Of a stretch of 64,000 nucleotides of DNA, positions 18,467 through 26,322 are shown piece by piece. A model generated the notes under the pieces. That model saw nothing but the letters and a program-made list of their open reading frames with translations. It was not told the origin of the DNA and searched no databases. Every line of letters starts with the position of its first letter. Position 1 is the stretch's first letter. The position numbers and the translations under genes are program-made. This DNA comes from Pseudoalteromonas sp. (GTDB lineage: Bacteria > Pseudomonadota > Gammaproteobacteria > Enterobacterales > Alteromonadaceae): positions 496,001 to 560,000 of the forward strand of contig NZ_JAGYIU010000001.1 of the NCBI RefSeq assembly GCF_018402495.1, in the 5' to 3' direction.

Positions 18467-18478
18467 TATCCGGCTCCG

Positions 18479-19912
18479 TTATGCTAACTGCGCTTGTTCA
18501 TCAAGTTCGAGTGAGTTATTTTTCGCTGAAACTGTACGATAAACGTTATAAGCCATAACTAGCATACCTACAACGATGAATACACCACCAATGAAGCGCA
18601 TAACATAGAAAGGGTAAGATGCTTCTAACGACTGAACAAAGCTGTACATCAATGTACCGTCAGAGTTTACTGCACGCCACATTAGGCCTTGCATTACACC
18701 TGAAATCCACATTGCAACAATGTATAAAACAACACCCACAGTATGTAACCAGAAGTGTGTATTGATTAGTTTAATGCTATACATACGACCTTGTGAGAAT
18801 AACGCAGGAATAAGGTGGTAAATAGCACCAATAGAAATCATCGCAACCCAACCTAATGCACCTGAGTGAACGTGACCTACAGTCCAATCTGTGTAGTGCG
18901 ATAATGCATTAACAGATTTAATTGCCATCATCGGGCCCTCAAAGGTAGACATACCATAGAAAGACAACGATACAACTAAGAAGCGTAAAATAGGATCGGT
19001 ACGTAGTTTGTGCCATGCACCTGATAGAGTCATAATACCGTTAATCATACCACCCCAAGACGGTACAAATAAGATAATAGACATAACCATACCTAAACTC
19101 TGCGTCCAATCAGGAAGCGCCGTGTAGTGAAGGTGGTGAGGACCTGCCCAAATGTAAAGCGAAATAAGAGCCCAAAAATGAACAACCGATAAACGGTATG
19201 AATAAACAGGACGACCCGCTTGCTTTGGTACAAAGTAATACATCATACCTAAGAAACCTGCAGTTAGAAGGAAACCTACTGCGTTGTGACCATACCACCA
19301 CTGAACCATAGCATCTACAGCACCTGCGTAAATCGAATATGATTTAGTCAGTGATACTGGTACAGCCATACTATTTACAATGTGCAATACTGCAACAGTA
19401 ATAATGAAGCCAGCATAGAACCAGTTAGCTACATAGATATGAGACACTTTACGTTTTGCAATGGTGCCCATAAATACAATCGCGTAAGTGACCCAAACAA
19501 CAGCAATTAAGATATCAATTGGCCATTCTAGCTCTGCATATTCTTTAGAGCTTGTAATACCTAATGGCAAAGTAATAACTGCTAGAACAATAACTAACTG
19601 CCAGCCCCAAAAAGTAAAGGCGGCTAATTTATCTGAAAGAAGGCGCGTTTGACATGTACGTTGTACGACGTAATAAGACGTCGCAAACAAAGCACTTGTA
19701 CCAAATGCGAAAATTACTGCGTTCGTGTGTAACGGACGAAGTCGAGAGTAAGTTAACCATGGTGTGTCAAAGTTAAGTGCTGGCCAAGCTAACTGGGCAG
19801 CAATTAGAACCCCAATACCCATGCCAACGATGCCCCAAATCACTGTCATAATAGCGAATTGGCGTACAACTTTATAATTGTACTCAGTTTGTGATGCTAC
19901 TGTTTGGCTCAT
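18479..19912 (-). CDS. ccoN: CcoN, catalytic subunit of cbb3-type cytochrome c oxidase
   Basis: The haem b/b3-CuB subunit that reduces oxygen to water and pumps protons. The 477-residue protein has about twelve membrane segments. Haem and copper ligand regions are [12 protein letters not shown] near residue 60, [10 protein letters not shown], the adjacent histidines in [15 protein letters not shown], and [14 protein letters not shown]. The start has GGAAG seven bases upstream. Being first in ccoNOQP, it should carry the operon promoter in the 338-base region above it. Confidence 0.97.
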   Translation of the reverse strand: MSQTVASQTEYNYKVVRQFAIMTVIWGIVGMGIGVLIAAQLAWPALNFDTPWLTYSRLRPLHTNAVIFAFGTSALFATSYYVVQRTCQTRLLSDKLAAFTFWGWQLVIVLAVITLPLGITSSKEYAELEWPIDILIAVVWVTYAIVFMGTIAKRKVSHIYVANWFYAGFIITVAVLHIVNSMAVPVSLTKSYSIYAGAVDAMVQWWYGHNAVGFLLTAGFLGMMYYFVPKQAGRPVYSYRLSVVHFWALISLYIWAGPHHLHYTALPDWTQSLGMVMSIILFVPSWGGMINGIMTLSGAWHKLRTDPILRFLVVSLSFYGMSTFEGPMMAIKSVNALSHYTDWTVGHVHSGALGWVAMISIGAIYHLIPALFSQGRMYSIKLINTHFWLHTVGVVLYIVAMWISGVMQGLMWRAVNSDGTLMYSFVQSLEASYPFYVMRFIGGVFIVVGMLVMAYNVYRTVSAKNNSLELDEQAQLA

Positions 19913-19966
19913 TTTCTGGCTTCCGCTGCAATAAATGCGTTTAGAAATGAATTACCTACCTATAAA

Positions 19967-19979
19967 AGTAGGACCTACT
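19967..19979. promoter_or_regulatory. Perfect dyad AGTAGG-A-CCTACT at the predicted ccoN start of transcription
   Basis: A 13-bp palindrome lies 55 bases before the ccoN start codon and just downstream of the -10-like TATACT. A further CCTAC copy sits at 19955-19959. It could be a repressor operator, or a hairpin at the very 5' end of the mRNA. Confidence 0.4.
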
Positions 19980-20115
19980 ATTATTCCAAAGTATACTATC
20001 TAAAACCCACAATATGTGGTTGTTAAAGATAATAATCTCAAGAAGTACTTGTTTTTTTTGCGGTTGAAATGATAAATTTTTTGGCCTTAAAAAGATAGGT
20101 CAATTGAGTAATAAT

Positions 20116-20129
20116 ATGACATCAATCAA
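20116..20129 (-). promoter_or_regulatory. Possible Fnr-binding site upstream of ccoN
   Basis: On the minus strand the 14 bases read TTGAT-TGAT-GTCAT, matching 8 of 10 fixed bases of the Fnr consensus TTGAT-N4-ATCAA. It is about 205 bases before ccoN and 125 before the divergent lipoprotein gene, farther from ccoN than a simple class II site would be relative to the TATACT I see. Confidence 0.35.
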
Positions 20130-20250
20130 ACTTTATTAAATTGCTGTCTATTTTTTGAGATGATTTGTACCTTACTTGCCTATTAAAGCCGATAATCAAC
20201 CAAGTTGCCCTAAACGTTGGGCGCATTCATTAGATACATTGAGAACCTGC

Positions 20251-20679
20251 ATGTATATATATAAAATATGTTTACTTTCTTTCCTTCTATTTTTACTAGG
20301 TTGTGACTTTTCTGGATCAACGTCAACACCAAAAGTATCTCAATCGCAAACAGAGTGTGAAAATAACAAACCGTGTGTTTTTGCAAATCAGGTTAAAGTA
20401 TGGCTAAGCGAAGAAACCCTATCACCAGAAACACCGTTTTCAATTTATACTCAGTTACCTGCCAACTTAACATCGATAAAGGCTAAATTAGAAGGAGTAA
20501 GTATGTACATGGGTTACATTCCTTTGCAGTTTAAGAGGCAAGGAAATACATGGGTAGCCAATACGATGGTGGGAATTTGTGCAGAAAAAAATATGGTATG
20601 GAAACTTGTTTTCACAACTACTGATAAAAGTACTTCAGCCAACCAAACGGTTGAATACTATTTTAATGTTACTTATTAA
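20251..20679 (+). CDS. Small lipoprotein divergent from ccoN, possible metal-binding Ig-like domain
   Basis: I do not recognise a named family. The ATG at 20251 starts a lipoprotein signal (YIYKICLLSFLLFLLGCDF, lipid-modified Cys about 17). The rest, about 125 residues, looks like a compact beta-sandwich: a disulfide-like pair TECENNKPC, then VKVWLSEETLSPETPFSIYTQLP, then GVSMYMGYIPLQFKRQG, then MVGICAEKNMVWKLVF. The Met and Cys residues in the last two strands could bind copper, and the pattern recalls FixH/YtkA-like domains. Its position facing ccoNOQP suggests a job at the oxidase. An upstream in-frame start at 20176 lacks a signal peptide and is rejected. Confidence 0.65.
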   Translation: MYIYKICLLSFLLFLLGCDFSGSTSTPKVSQSQTECENNKPCVFANQVKVWLSEETLSPETPFSIYTQLPANLTSIKAKLEGVSMYMGYIPLQFKRQGNTWVANTMVGICAEKNMVWKLVFTTTDKSTSANQTVEYYFNVTY

Positions 20680-20680
20680 G

Positions 20681-21261
20681 GGTTTAAATCATTAAACCGA
20701 GTCTAACACACTCTTAAATACTTTCTCGAATTTGCTACGAGTCACGCCAAAGCCCTCAAGCTTAGTTTACGAGCCTATTTTTGATAAACGCTATATTATT
20801 TATCCCTGTAACGTAACCTACCTCATAACTTGCATTAATTATACAAAGGTCAACAGACCCTAATTAAATAAATTACTTACATAAAAATAGTTAGTAATTC
20901 ACATCGAGTTTTACCGTTTTAATAACGCACTGTGATTAACATGTTAACCTACCTATTAAAGGTACATTATCCCGATAATTACATTTAATTACAAACTACA
21001 CTCATTTGATTTCATCTGTGCTTTTTATGTGTCTATTGCTATTTTAGTAACTGATTATTATATGTTTTTATTAGTTAACAATGAAACAATGCGTAACGTT
21101 TGTCCCTTTAAGTAACCCAGTTAATTATTGCTGTATTTTTAATAAACCCACGTTAAGTTTTCGTTCAGTTAAAGGCGCCTAAGTTGCTTCCTCTCACTCA
21201 AAATTCTCATAAAAGTGAGCATTACCAATTTTGGTAAATTTTCAACAAGTAGGGTTCATCC
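20681..21261. other. 581-base intergenic region upstream of a TonB-dependent receptor
   Basis: No gene is apparent. A 7-bp hairpin GGTTTAA/TTAAACC (20681-20698) just after the lipoprotein stop may help end its transcript but lacks a U-run. Closer to the receptor are a 6-bp hairpin CTCACT/AGTGAG (21193-21219) and the 16-bp dyad at 21222. The long leader suggests regulated expression. Confidence 0.5.
21222..21237. promoter_or_regulatory. Dyad TTACCAA-TT-TTGGTAA before the receptor start
   Basis: A 7-bp perfect inverted repeat around two bases, 25 bases before the ATG at 21262. It is placed where a repressor or an RNA hairpin could block translation. Confidence 0.35.
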
Positions 21262-23709
21262 ATGAAAAAATCAACTCTTGGTTTAGCTGTAATCGCAGCG
21301 ATCCCAATGTTCTCAAGTGTTCAGGTTTTAGCTGCAGACGAAGCAGCAAAGTCAATTGAAAAAATTCAAGTAACGGGTTCTCGTATTAACCGTACTGATA
21401 TGGAAACGGCTAGCCCAATCACTGTAATTGGTGATGATTTTATTGCTAAAAGTGGCTACACCTCAGTTGCTGACGTGCTTTCAAACCAACCGTCAGCGGC
21501 AGGTATGAGCTTAGGTGGAACGAGTAACAATGGCTCTGGTGGTTCTGCTACAGTTAATCTTCGTGGTATGGGTGCACAACGTACTCTGGTTCTACTGAAC
21601 GGCCGCCGTATGGTTTCATCAGGCACAGGTGCTGATTCTTCTGTTGATTTAAACACGATCCCTGTTGCCATGATTAAATCAATCGAAATCTTAAAAGATG
21701 GTGCATCAGCTGTTTACGGTTCAGACGCTATTGCTGGTGTTGTAAATATCATCACGAAAAAAGATTTTGAAGGCTCTGAAGTAAACGTTGAAGGTAGCCA
21801 AACTACCAAAGGCGATGGCACAAACTATGGTGTTAGTTTACTTCATGGTATGCAAGTGGCTGCCGGTAACCTAGTATTTGGTGCTCAGTACACAAACCGT
21901 GGCGATATCATACAGTCAGACCGTAAATTTGTTGAGCCAGGTTGTTCTTCTTATATTCCAGAGGGAACTTTAGGTGGCAAAGCGCCAAATGGTCAAGGTG
22001 GATTCAAAGACCGTGACACATGTTATGACTACACACCATCAAGCTACGCACAAACACCAAGTGACTTATACAGTGTATTCAGTAGCTTCAATAAAGAACT
22101 TGATTCAGATACAACGTTTAATGTTGATTTAATGTACACACGTCGTGATTCAAGCCAGCAGTTAGCGCCACAGCCTGCAAGTATTGATTTAGATACTACA
22201 ATGCTAAGTAATACATACACTAATGCATTTATCAATGAAGATGGTGTATTAGCCGATTCATTAGAGTACCGTCGTAGAATGGTTGATGCGGGTCCTCGTA
22301 TCTATGAGCAAAAAACAGATACATATAGAGCATCTGTTGCATTGCAAGGCTACTTAGATAACAACGCAAGCTGGGATGTTAGCGCAACTTATGGTCGTAA
22401 TGACTCGAAAGATAAAGTTCAAAATTCAATCCATGCGGGTAACATGGAACAAAGCATTTACGGTGACCAAGCACTTTGGTTCAGTGGCGATGCGATTAAT
22501 CGTGATCTTTTAGTATCAAGTAACTCCCTTTATACAGAGTCAAACGAAGGTGGTAATGAGCAGTTCATCCTATCTGCGGGATACAGTGCTGTTACAGAAA
22601 GTGACATTGGTTACGCAATTGGTGTAGAAAATAGATTTGAAAGTGGTTTTTATACGCCAGATCTAATTACTCAAAGAGGCGAAAGCACAGCGGCGCAGCA
22701 AGACCCGACAGACGGTGATTACTCTGTTCAATCTGTATACTTTGAAGCGTCTATGCCTGTGCTTGATTCAATTACTCTAGAAGGTGCTGCACGTTACGAC
22801 AACTACTCAACATTTGGTGGTGAAACAACGTGGAAATTAGGTGCTACTTGGAATGTAACAGATAGCTTTATGGTTCGCTCTGTACTTGCTACTGGTTTTA
22901 GAGCCCCAAATGTTGCTGAACTATTTGGTGGTAATACAGGTTCATTCGATTACCTAGAAGATCCATGGGGTAACGAGCAAGATCCACAAATCGAAGTTAA
23001 TTACACAAGCGATGATAATCTTCAAGCAGAAGAAAGCAGATCATTCACATTCGGTTTAGTGTGGGAAGTTGCTGACGGTTTATCAACTACATTAGATTAC
23101 TGGAAGTTTGATATTACTAATGCAATTACGCGCTTAGATGTACAAAACGAAATGCGCAACTGTTTTGCTGGGAATACGCAATCATGTGCAGCAGTAAATA
23201 TTACAGCGGATGGTGACTTATCTGAATTAAGTTCTGCATTAACTAATGTAGGTGCACAAGATACATCAGGTATTGACTGGAATATCTCTTATACAGCTGA
23301 TAATTACCGCATTAACCTAGATACCACTTATTTAATTGAATTTGAGCAAGACGAAATTGATTACACTGGCACTATTGATGGTAACATTGGTGGTTACTCT
23401 GAAATTAAGTCAAACCTTTCAGTTAATTACGATATTAATGACGACATCAGCGTGCTTTACAACGCGCGTTACATCAAAGGTATGGACGGTGAGTACTATG
23501 GTGAATTCTTCAGTACAGGTGATACTGTTTATCATGATATTTCTATGAGCTATAACTTAAACGACGATGTTCGTTTAACCGGTGGTATGAATAATATCTT
23601 TGATAAAGAGCCTGAGTCAGTGCTAGGTGGTAACGACATGGGGACTGTTCCTGAGCTTTACGACGTAATTGGTTCTCGTATCTTTGCAAGCGTAAACGTT
23701 AAGTTCTAA
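21262..23709 (+). CDS. TonB-dependent outer-membrane receptor
   Basis: An 815-residue outer-membrane transporter. A signal peptide ends at VQVLA-AD near residue 25; a TonB-box-like KIQVTGSRI follows; the plug domain (about 35-160) shows LRGMGAQRTLVLLNGRRMV and ILKDGASAVYGSDAIAGVVNI. The remaining 650 residues form the beta-barrel, ending in an aromatic-terminated strand (FASVNVKF). It lacks an STN domain, so it is not a signalling receptor. The plug style is that of the large Alteromonadales group often linked to sugars or peptides; no neighbouring enzyme reveals the substrate. A strong terminator follows. Confidence 0.93.
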   Translation: MKKSTLGLAVIAAIPMFSSVQVLAADEAAKSIEKIQVTGSRINRTDMETASPITVIGDDFIAKSGYTSVADVLSNQPSAAGMSLGGTSNNGSGGSATVNLRGMGAQRTLVLLNGRRMVSSGTGADSSVDLNTIPVAMIKSIEILKDGASAVYGSDAIAGVVNIITKKDFEGSEVNVEGSQTTKGDGTNYGVSLLHGMQVAAGNLVFGAQYTNRGDIIQSDRKFVEPGCSSYIPEGTLGGKAPNGQGGFKDRDTCYDYTPSSYAQTPSDLYSVFSSFNKELDSDTTFNVDLMYTRRDSSQQLAPQPASIDLDTTMLSNTYTNAFINEDGVLADSLEYRRRMVDAGPRIYEQKTDTYRASVALQGYLDNNASWDVSATYGRNDSKDKVQNSIHAGNMEQSIYGDQALWFSGDAINRDLLVSSNSLYTESNEGGNEQFILSAGYSAVTESDIGYAIGVENRFESGFYTPDLITQRGESTAAQQDPTDGDYSVQSVYFEASMPVLDSITLEGAARYDNYSTFGGETTWKLGATWNVTDSFMVRSVLATGFRAPNVAELFGGNTGSFDYLEDPWGNEQDPQIEVNYTSDDNLQAEESRSFTFGLVWEVADGLSTTLDYWKFDITNAITRLDVQNEMRNCFAGNTQSCAAVNITADGDLSELSSALTNVGAQDTSGIDWNISYTADNYRINLDTTYLIEFEQDEIDYTGTIDGNIGGYSEIKSNLSVNYDINDDISVLYNARYIKGMDGEYYGEFFSTGDTVYHDISMSYNLNDDVRLTGGMNNIFDKEPESVLGGNDMGTVPELYDVIGSRIFASVNVKF

Positions 23710-23730
23710 TTTTAACTAATTAGCAATGTT

Positions 23731-23758
23731 AAAAGGCCTAGTTTTTACTAGGCCTTTT
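23731..23758 (+). terminator. Intrinsic terminator after the TonB receptor
   Basis: An 11-bp stem (AAAAGGCCTAG with CTAGGCCTTTT) and six-base loop are followed by further T residues, 22 bases after the receptor stop. Confidence 0.9.
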
Positions 23759-23816
23759 TTGTTGAACAAAATTAAAGAGGCACGTAAACTCAGACAGATA
23801 ACCAAAGGAGGCATCA

Positions 23817-25184
23817 TTGTTAAAGCAAGACGAAAATTTATCGTTTGTTATTGAACCGCAACTATCACCACGTGCAGAGCAGCGGCTCGATCTTTATTTT
23901 TCTATCCCAAACGAAATGGGTATCAATGCACAAACACTCAGCGAAGAGTCTTACTTTAATAACCAATTTAAATCTTTTGTAGCCTATAACGCGAATAACA
24001 TTCATCTTCCATTGGTACGAAGCCGTTTTGTTAGTAAAAACAAAGGTGAGCAGCAAGATTACCGACAAAATTTAAATTTATATTGCTATCAAGTGCGCCT
24101 GGCGATTGATGCTGATATGAAAGATGCATTAAAAATTCAAGAAAGCGATGAGTTTTATCAACGAGCCATGGAGCTTTGCGAGCAAAGCCAAAGCCTACTT
24201 AGAAAACTCAGACGTTACACCCCAGATAACGAAAAGTTAATCCCGTTTTATACCAATGCTGATAACTACCTAAGCTGGCAAATTGAACAAACGTTTTTAA
24301 AGCTACTTGATGAAGGCCCGCGTAGTAGCGATCACGCTAAAGAGCGAAATGACTTATTAAACTTTTGTAAGTCAGAAAGTGAATACCGAGCAGATAAGCA
24401 ATATAACTCTGAGTCAACGCTCAAAGACGCCAACAGAATTACCAATAAAATGCGGCTATTACAGCGTTTAATAGAGCATGGAGTGATTTTACAACGTCAA
24501 ACACGCTATCTTAATAGTTATTTAAAGCGGTTGGTTAAAGGCTCGGTCACGGCCGTTATAATGGCTTTTGTGATGGTGGTTATTTTAAATGCGCGTTCTA
24601 CCTTTACTGAAGTAACCGCCACGCTTATTTTAATTTTAGGGGTTATTTACGGACTAAGAGAAATATTTAAAGAAGATATTACTCGTATTATTTGGCGTAC
24701 TATTGTACGGGGGCGGCCAAAATGGCGCTTTATTTTTAAAAATAGTATTACTAAAGATAAAGTAGCGAGCCAGTTTATTTGGTTAGAATACACACGGTTT
24801 AAAAAAATCCCCAAAGAAGTAAGAGTAATTTTTTCTAAGCGTCGCCAGCAAAACAAACAAGCGGCACAATGGCTGCATTTTGCTAGTGAAACCCGGGTCA
24901 GTGCCAAAGAGTTTTTGCCAGGTTACGATAGTTTGCAGCAAACGCTGCAATTTAATCTTGCACCATTTGCACGTTATTTAAAAAAAGGGGAAGGCAAGCT
25001 TTATCATTTAGAAAATAATAAAATCTCTAAGCAGGGAGTAGAAAGGCGCTATCAATTAAACATGGTTTTGGTGCTCACCGAATCGGATAAAACGCTCTAT
25101 CAGCGTTACAAAATCACCTTAAACCGCAGTAAAATAGTCAACATAGAGCTTATTTACACCAGCGATGCAAAAAAAGAGGAATAA
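23817..25184 (+). CDS. Conserved-looking membrane protein of unknown function
   Basis: I cannot name this 455-residue protein. It starts with TTG, supported by a near-perfect AAAGGAGG five bases upstream. An N-terminal soluble part (1-230) is rich in Q, E, K and R with helical, partly coiled-coil character (LLRKLRRY, NRITNKMRLLQRLIEHG). Two membrane spans lie close together (about 242-260 VTAVIMAFVMVVILN and 265-282 TATLILILGVIYGL). A second soluble part (285-455) is basic, with KRRQQNKQAAQWL and a beta-rich end. Both soluble parts should therefore lie on the same, probably cytoplasmic, side. Confidence 0.75.
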   Translation: MLKQDENLSFVIEPQLSPRAEQRLDLYFSIPNEMGINAQTLSEESYFNNQFKSFVAYNANNIHLPLVRSRFVSKNKGEQQDYRQNLNLYCYQVRLAIDADMKDALKIQESDEFYQRAMELCEQSQSLLRKLRRYTPDNEKLIPFYTNADNYLSWQIEQTFLKLLDEGPRSSDHAKERNDLLNFCKSESEYRADKQYNSESTLKDANRITNKMRLLQRLIEHGVILQRQTRYLNSYLKRLVKGSVTAVIMAFVMVVILNARSTFTEVTATLILILGVIYGLREIFKEDITRIIWRTIVRGRPKWRFIFKNSITKDKVASQFIWLEYTRFKKIPKEVRVIFSKRRQQNKQAAQWLHFASETRVSAKEFLPGYDSLQQTLQFNLAPFARYLKKGEGKLYHLENNKISKQGVERRYQLNMVLVLTESDKTLYQRYKITLNRSKIVNIELIYTSDAKKEE

Positions 25185-25198
25185 CATACGTTATTCCT
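25177..25198 (-). terminator. Terminator between convergent genes, U-run on the minus strand
   Basis: A 9-bp stem AGGAATAAC/GTTATTCCT with an ATAC loop. On the minus strand it is followed by seven T residues, so it ends the mfd-csiV-lipoprotein transcript; its plus-strand tail is weaker and it overlaps the 23817 gene's stop. Confidence 0.8.
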
Positions 25199-25207
25199 TT
25201 GTTGTTC

Positions 25208-25465
25208 TTATTTATCCGTTAGCCCTTTTTTGCTGAACAGCGTTACTTTATTTGATACTAAGGTAATTTCGATGTTTTTAGTGTCATCACCCCAGATACA
25301 GTTAGTATGTAATGTTTTTTCAACACAATGATCAGCGCCGCCTAAAAGTGCTTCAACCTCGGTTTTGTCCATACCAATTTTAATTTTTTCGTAATTTTCT
25401 AGGTTGACTTTAGAGCAAGCTGCAAGACTCAGTACTGCTGCAGCAATTATTAGAAGCTTCTTCAT
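25208..25465 (-). CDS. Small SmpA/OmlA-like (DUF3862-type) lipoprotein
   Basis: An 85-residue lipoprotein. The signal MKKLLIIAAAVLSLAAC gives a lipobox with Cys17. The mature part has YEKIKIGMDKTEVEALLGG, the helix-turn-helix-like start of the BamE/BLIP fold, then two cysteines (DHCVEKTLHTNC) that may form a disulfide, and a beta-rich end with GDDTKNIEITLVSNKV. The fold family is used in outer-membrane assembly and inhibitor proteins; the specific role is unknown. It is 20 bases after csiV. Confidence 0.78.
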   Translation of the reverse strand: MKKLLIIAAAVLSLAACSKVNLENYEKIKIGMDKTEVEALLGGADHCVEKTLHTNCIWGDDTKNIEITLVSNKVTLFSKKGLTDK

Positions 25466-25485
25466 GGTTTTTTCCTTAAATACTG

Positions 25486-26322
25486 TTAATGGTTAAATTT
25501 TCGAATTTGCACTATCATTCCCATACGTGGATGATCAAAATAATGAATATCTTCGCTGAAAACGCGTCTAAATTGTGAAAAGCGCGCAGATTCTAGCTCA
25601 CCATTATCTTGTTTTTCAGTGATATCAAAGTTTGCATTAATATATAAATAATGACGTAAATGTATTTTCAATAAGCCATCTAACTCCCATTTCATGGTCG
25701 GAGACTGGGCTTCATTAAACAGTGGCTCAGGGGTATCAAGTAAGCTAATAAAGTCGGAGTTGGCGTAATTAAAAGCGGTGTTCATATTGTTTTTTAATTG
25801 GTTGCCTGCAAATAAGTGCATACTAGGTGAGCGTGATTTACTTGCTCCTTCAAACCGCCAGCCGGTATGTAATAAAGGGGTGAGTCCTTTGCGGTTTAAA
25901 GCTTGGCGTTGTTGTTCAAACTGCAGTTGCTCAGGAGCGAGCAGGTAAGTTTGCTCCATCGTCTCTTGTACTGGTGCTTGAGGGGTTACTGGCAGCACAT
26001 CGTAACTTTTTACATAATCTATGCTGTCGTTACACGCTGCAGACTGCGGGTTTGAATTAACCAAAGTATCAGCAAAAGTGCGTGTTTGAAAGCGTGGATC
26101 GCCGTTTATACACGCGTCCATTGCTTGGTTTTTATAAGCAGATGCCAATAAATTTAAGGTGTTTTTATCTTCAATGGCGTCATGCTTTAAGCTAAAGTCT
26201 TCTTGTAAGTAAGGAGCAGGGCGCTGTTTAAATATTAACACCTCTACTTCAAACCAGCGCTCTGCAAATGCAGTGCTGCTAAATAAGCAGCATAAAATAA
26301 CCAGCGATCTTTTCAGCAACAT
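25486..26322 (-). CDS. csiV: CsiV family protein
   Basis: A 278-residue secreted protein with a signal peptide ending AFA near residue 20. It continues ERWFEVEVLIFKQR, the conserved start of the CsiV family, and ends with SEDIHYFDHPRMGMIVQIR, also conserved. In Shewanella CsiV is a periplasmic cell-shape integrity factor that binds peptidoglycan/LpoA-PBP1a systems. It overlaps the mfd stop by one base (TAATG), a conserved arrangement that supports the call. Confidence 0.85.
   Translation of the reverse strand: MLLKRSLVILCCLFSSTAFAERWFEVEVLIFKQRPAPYLQEDFSLKHDAIEDKNTLNLLASAYKNQAMDACINGDPRFQTRTFADTLVNSNPQSAACNDSIDYVKSYDVLPVTPQAPVQETMEQTYLLAPEQLQFEQQRQALNRKGLTPLLHTGWRFEGASKSRSPSMHLFAGNQLKNNMNTAFNYANSDFISLLDTPEPLFNEAQSPTMKWELDGLLKIHLRHYLYINANFDITEKQDNGELESARFSQFRRVFSEDIHYFDHPRMGMIVQIRKFNH

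Larger units (their letters stand above)
19913..20250. other. Divergent regulatory region, ccoN / lipoprotein
   Basis: This AT-rich region must drive ccoNOQP leftward and probably the lipoprotein gene rightward. On the minus strand a -10-like TATACT lies at 19995-19990, with no good -35, which fits an activator-dependent promoter. Nearby are a perfect 13-bp dyad (19967-19979), an imperfect dyad AACCCACA/TGTGGTT (20004-20021) and a possible Fnr site (20116-20129). Confidence 0.5.

Noticed and set aside
20053-20067. TTGAAATGATAAA near ccoN as an Fnr site
   Set aside because: The right half does not match ATCAA and the spacing is wrong; 20116-20129 fits better.
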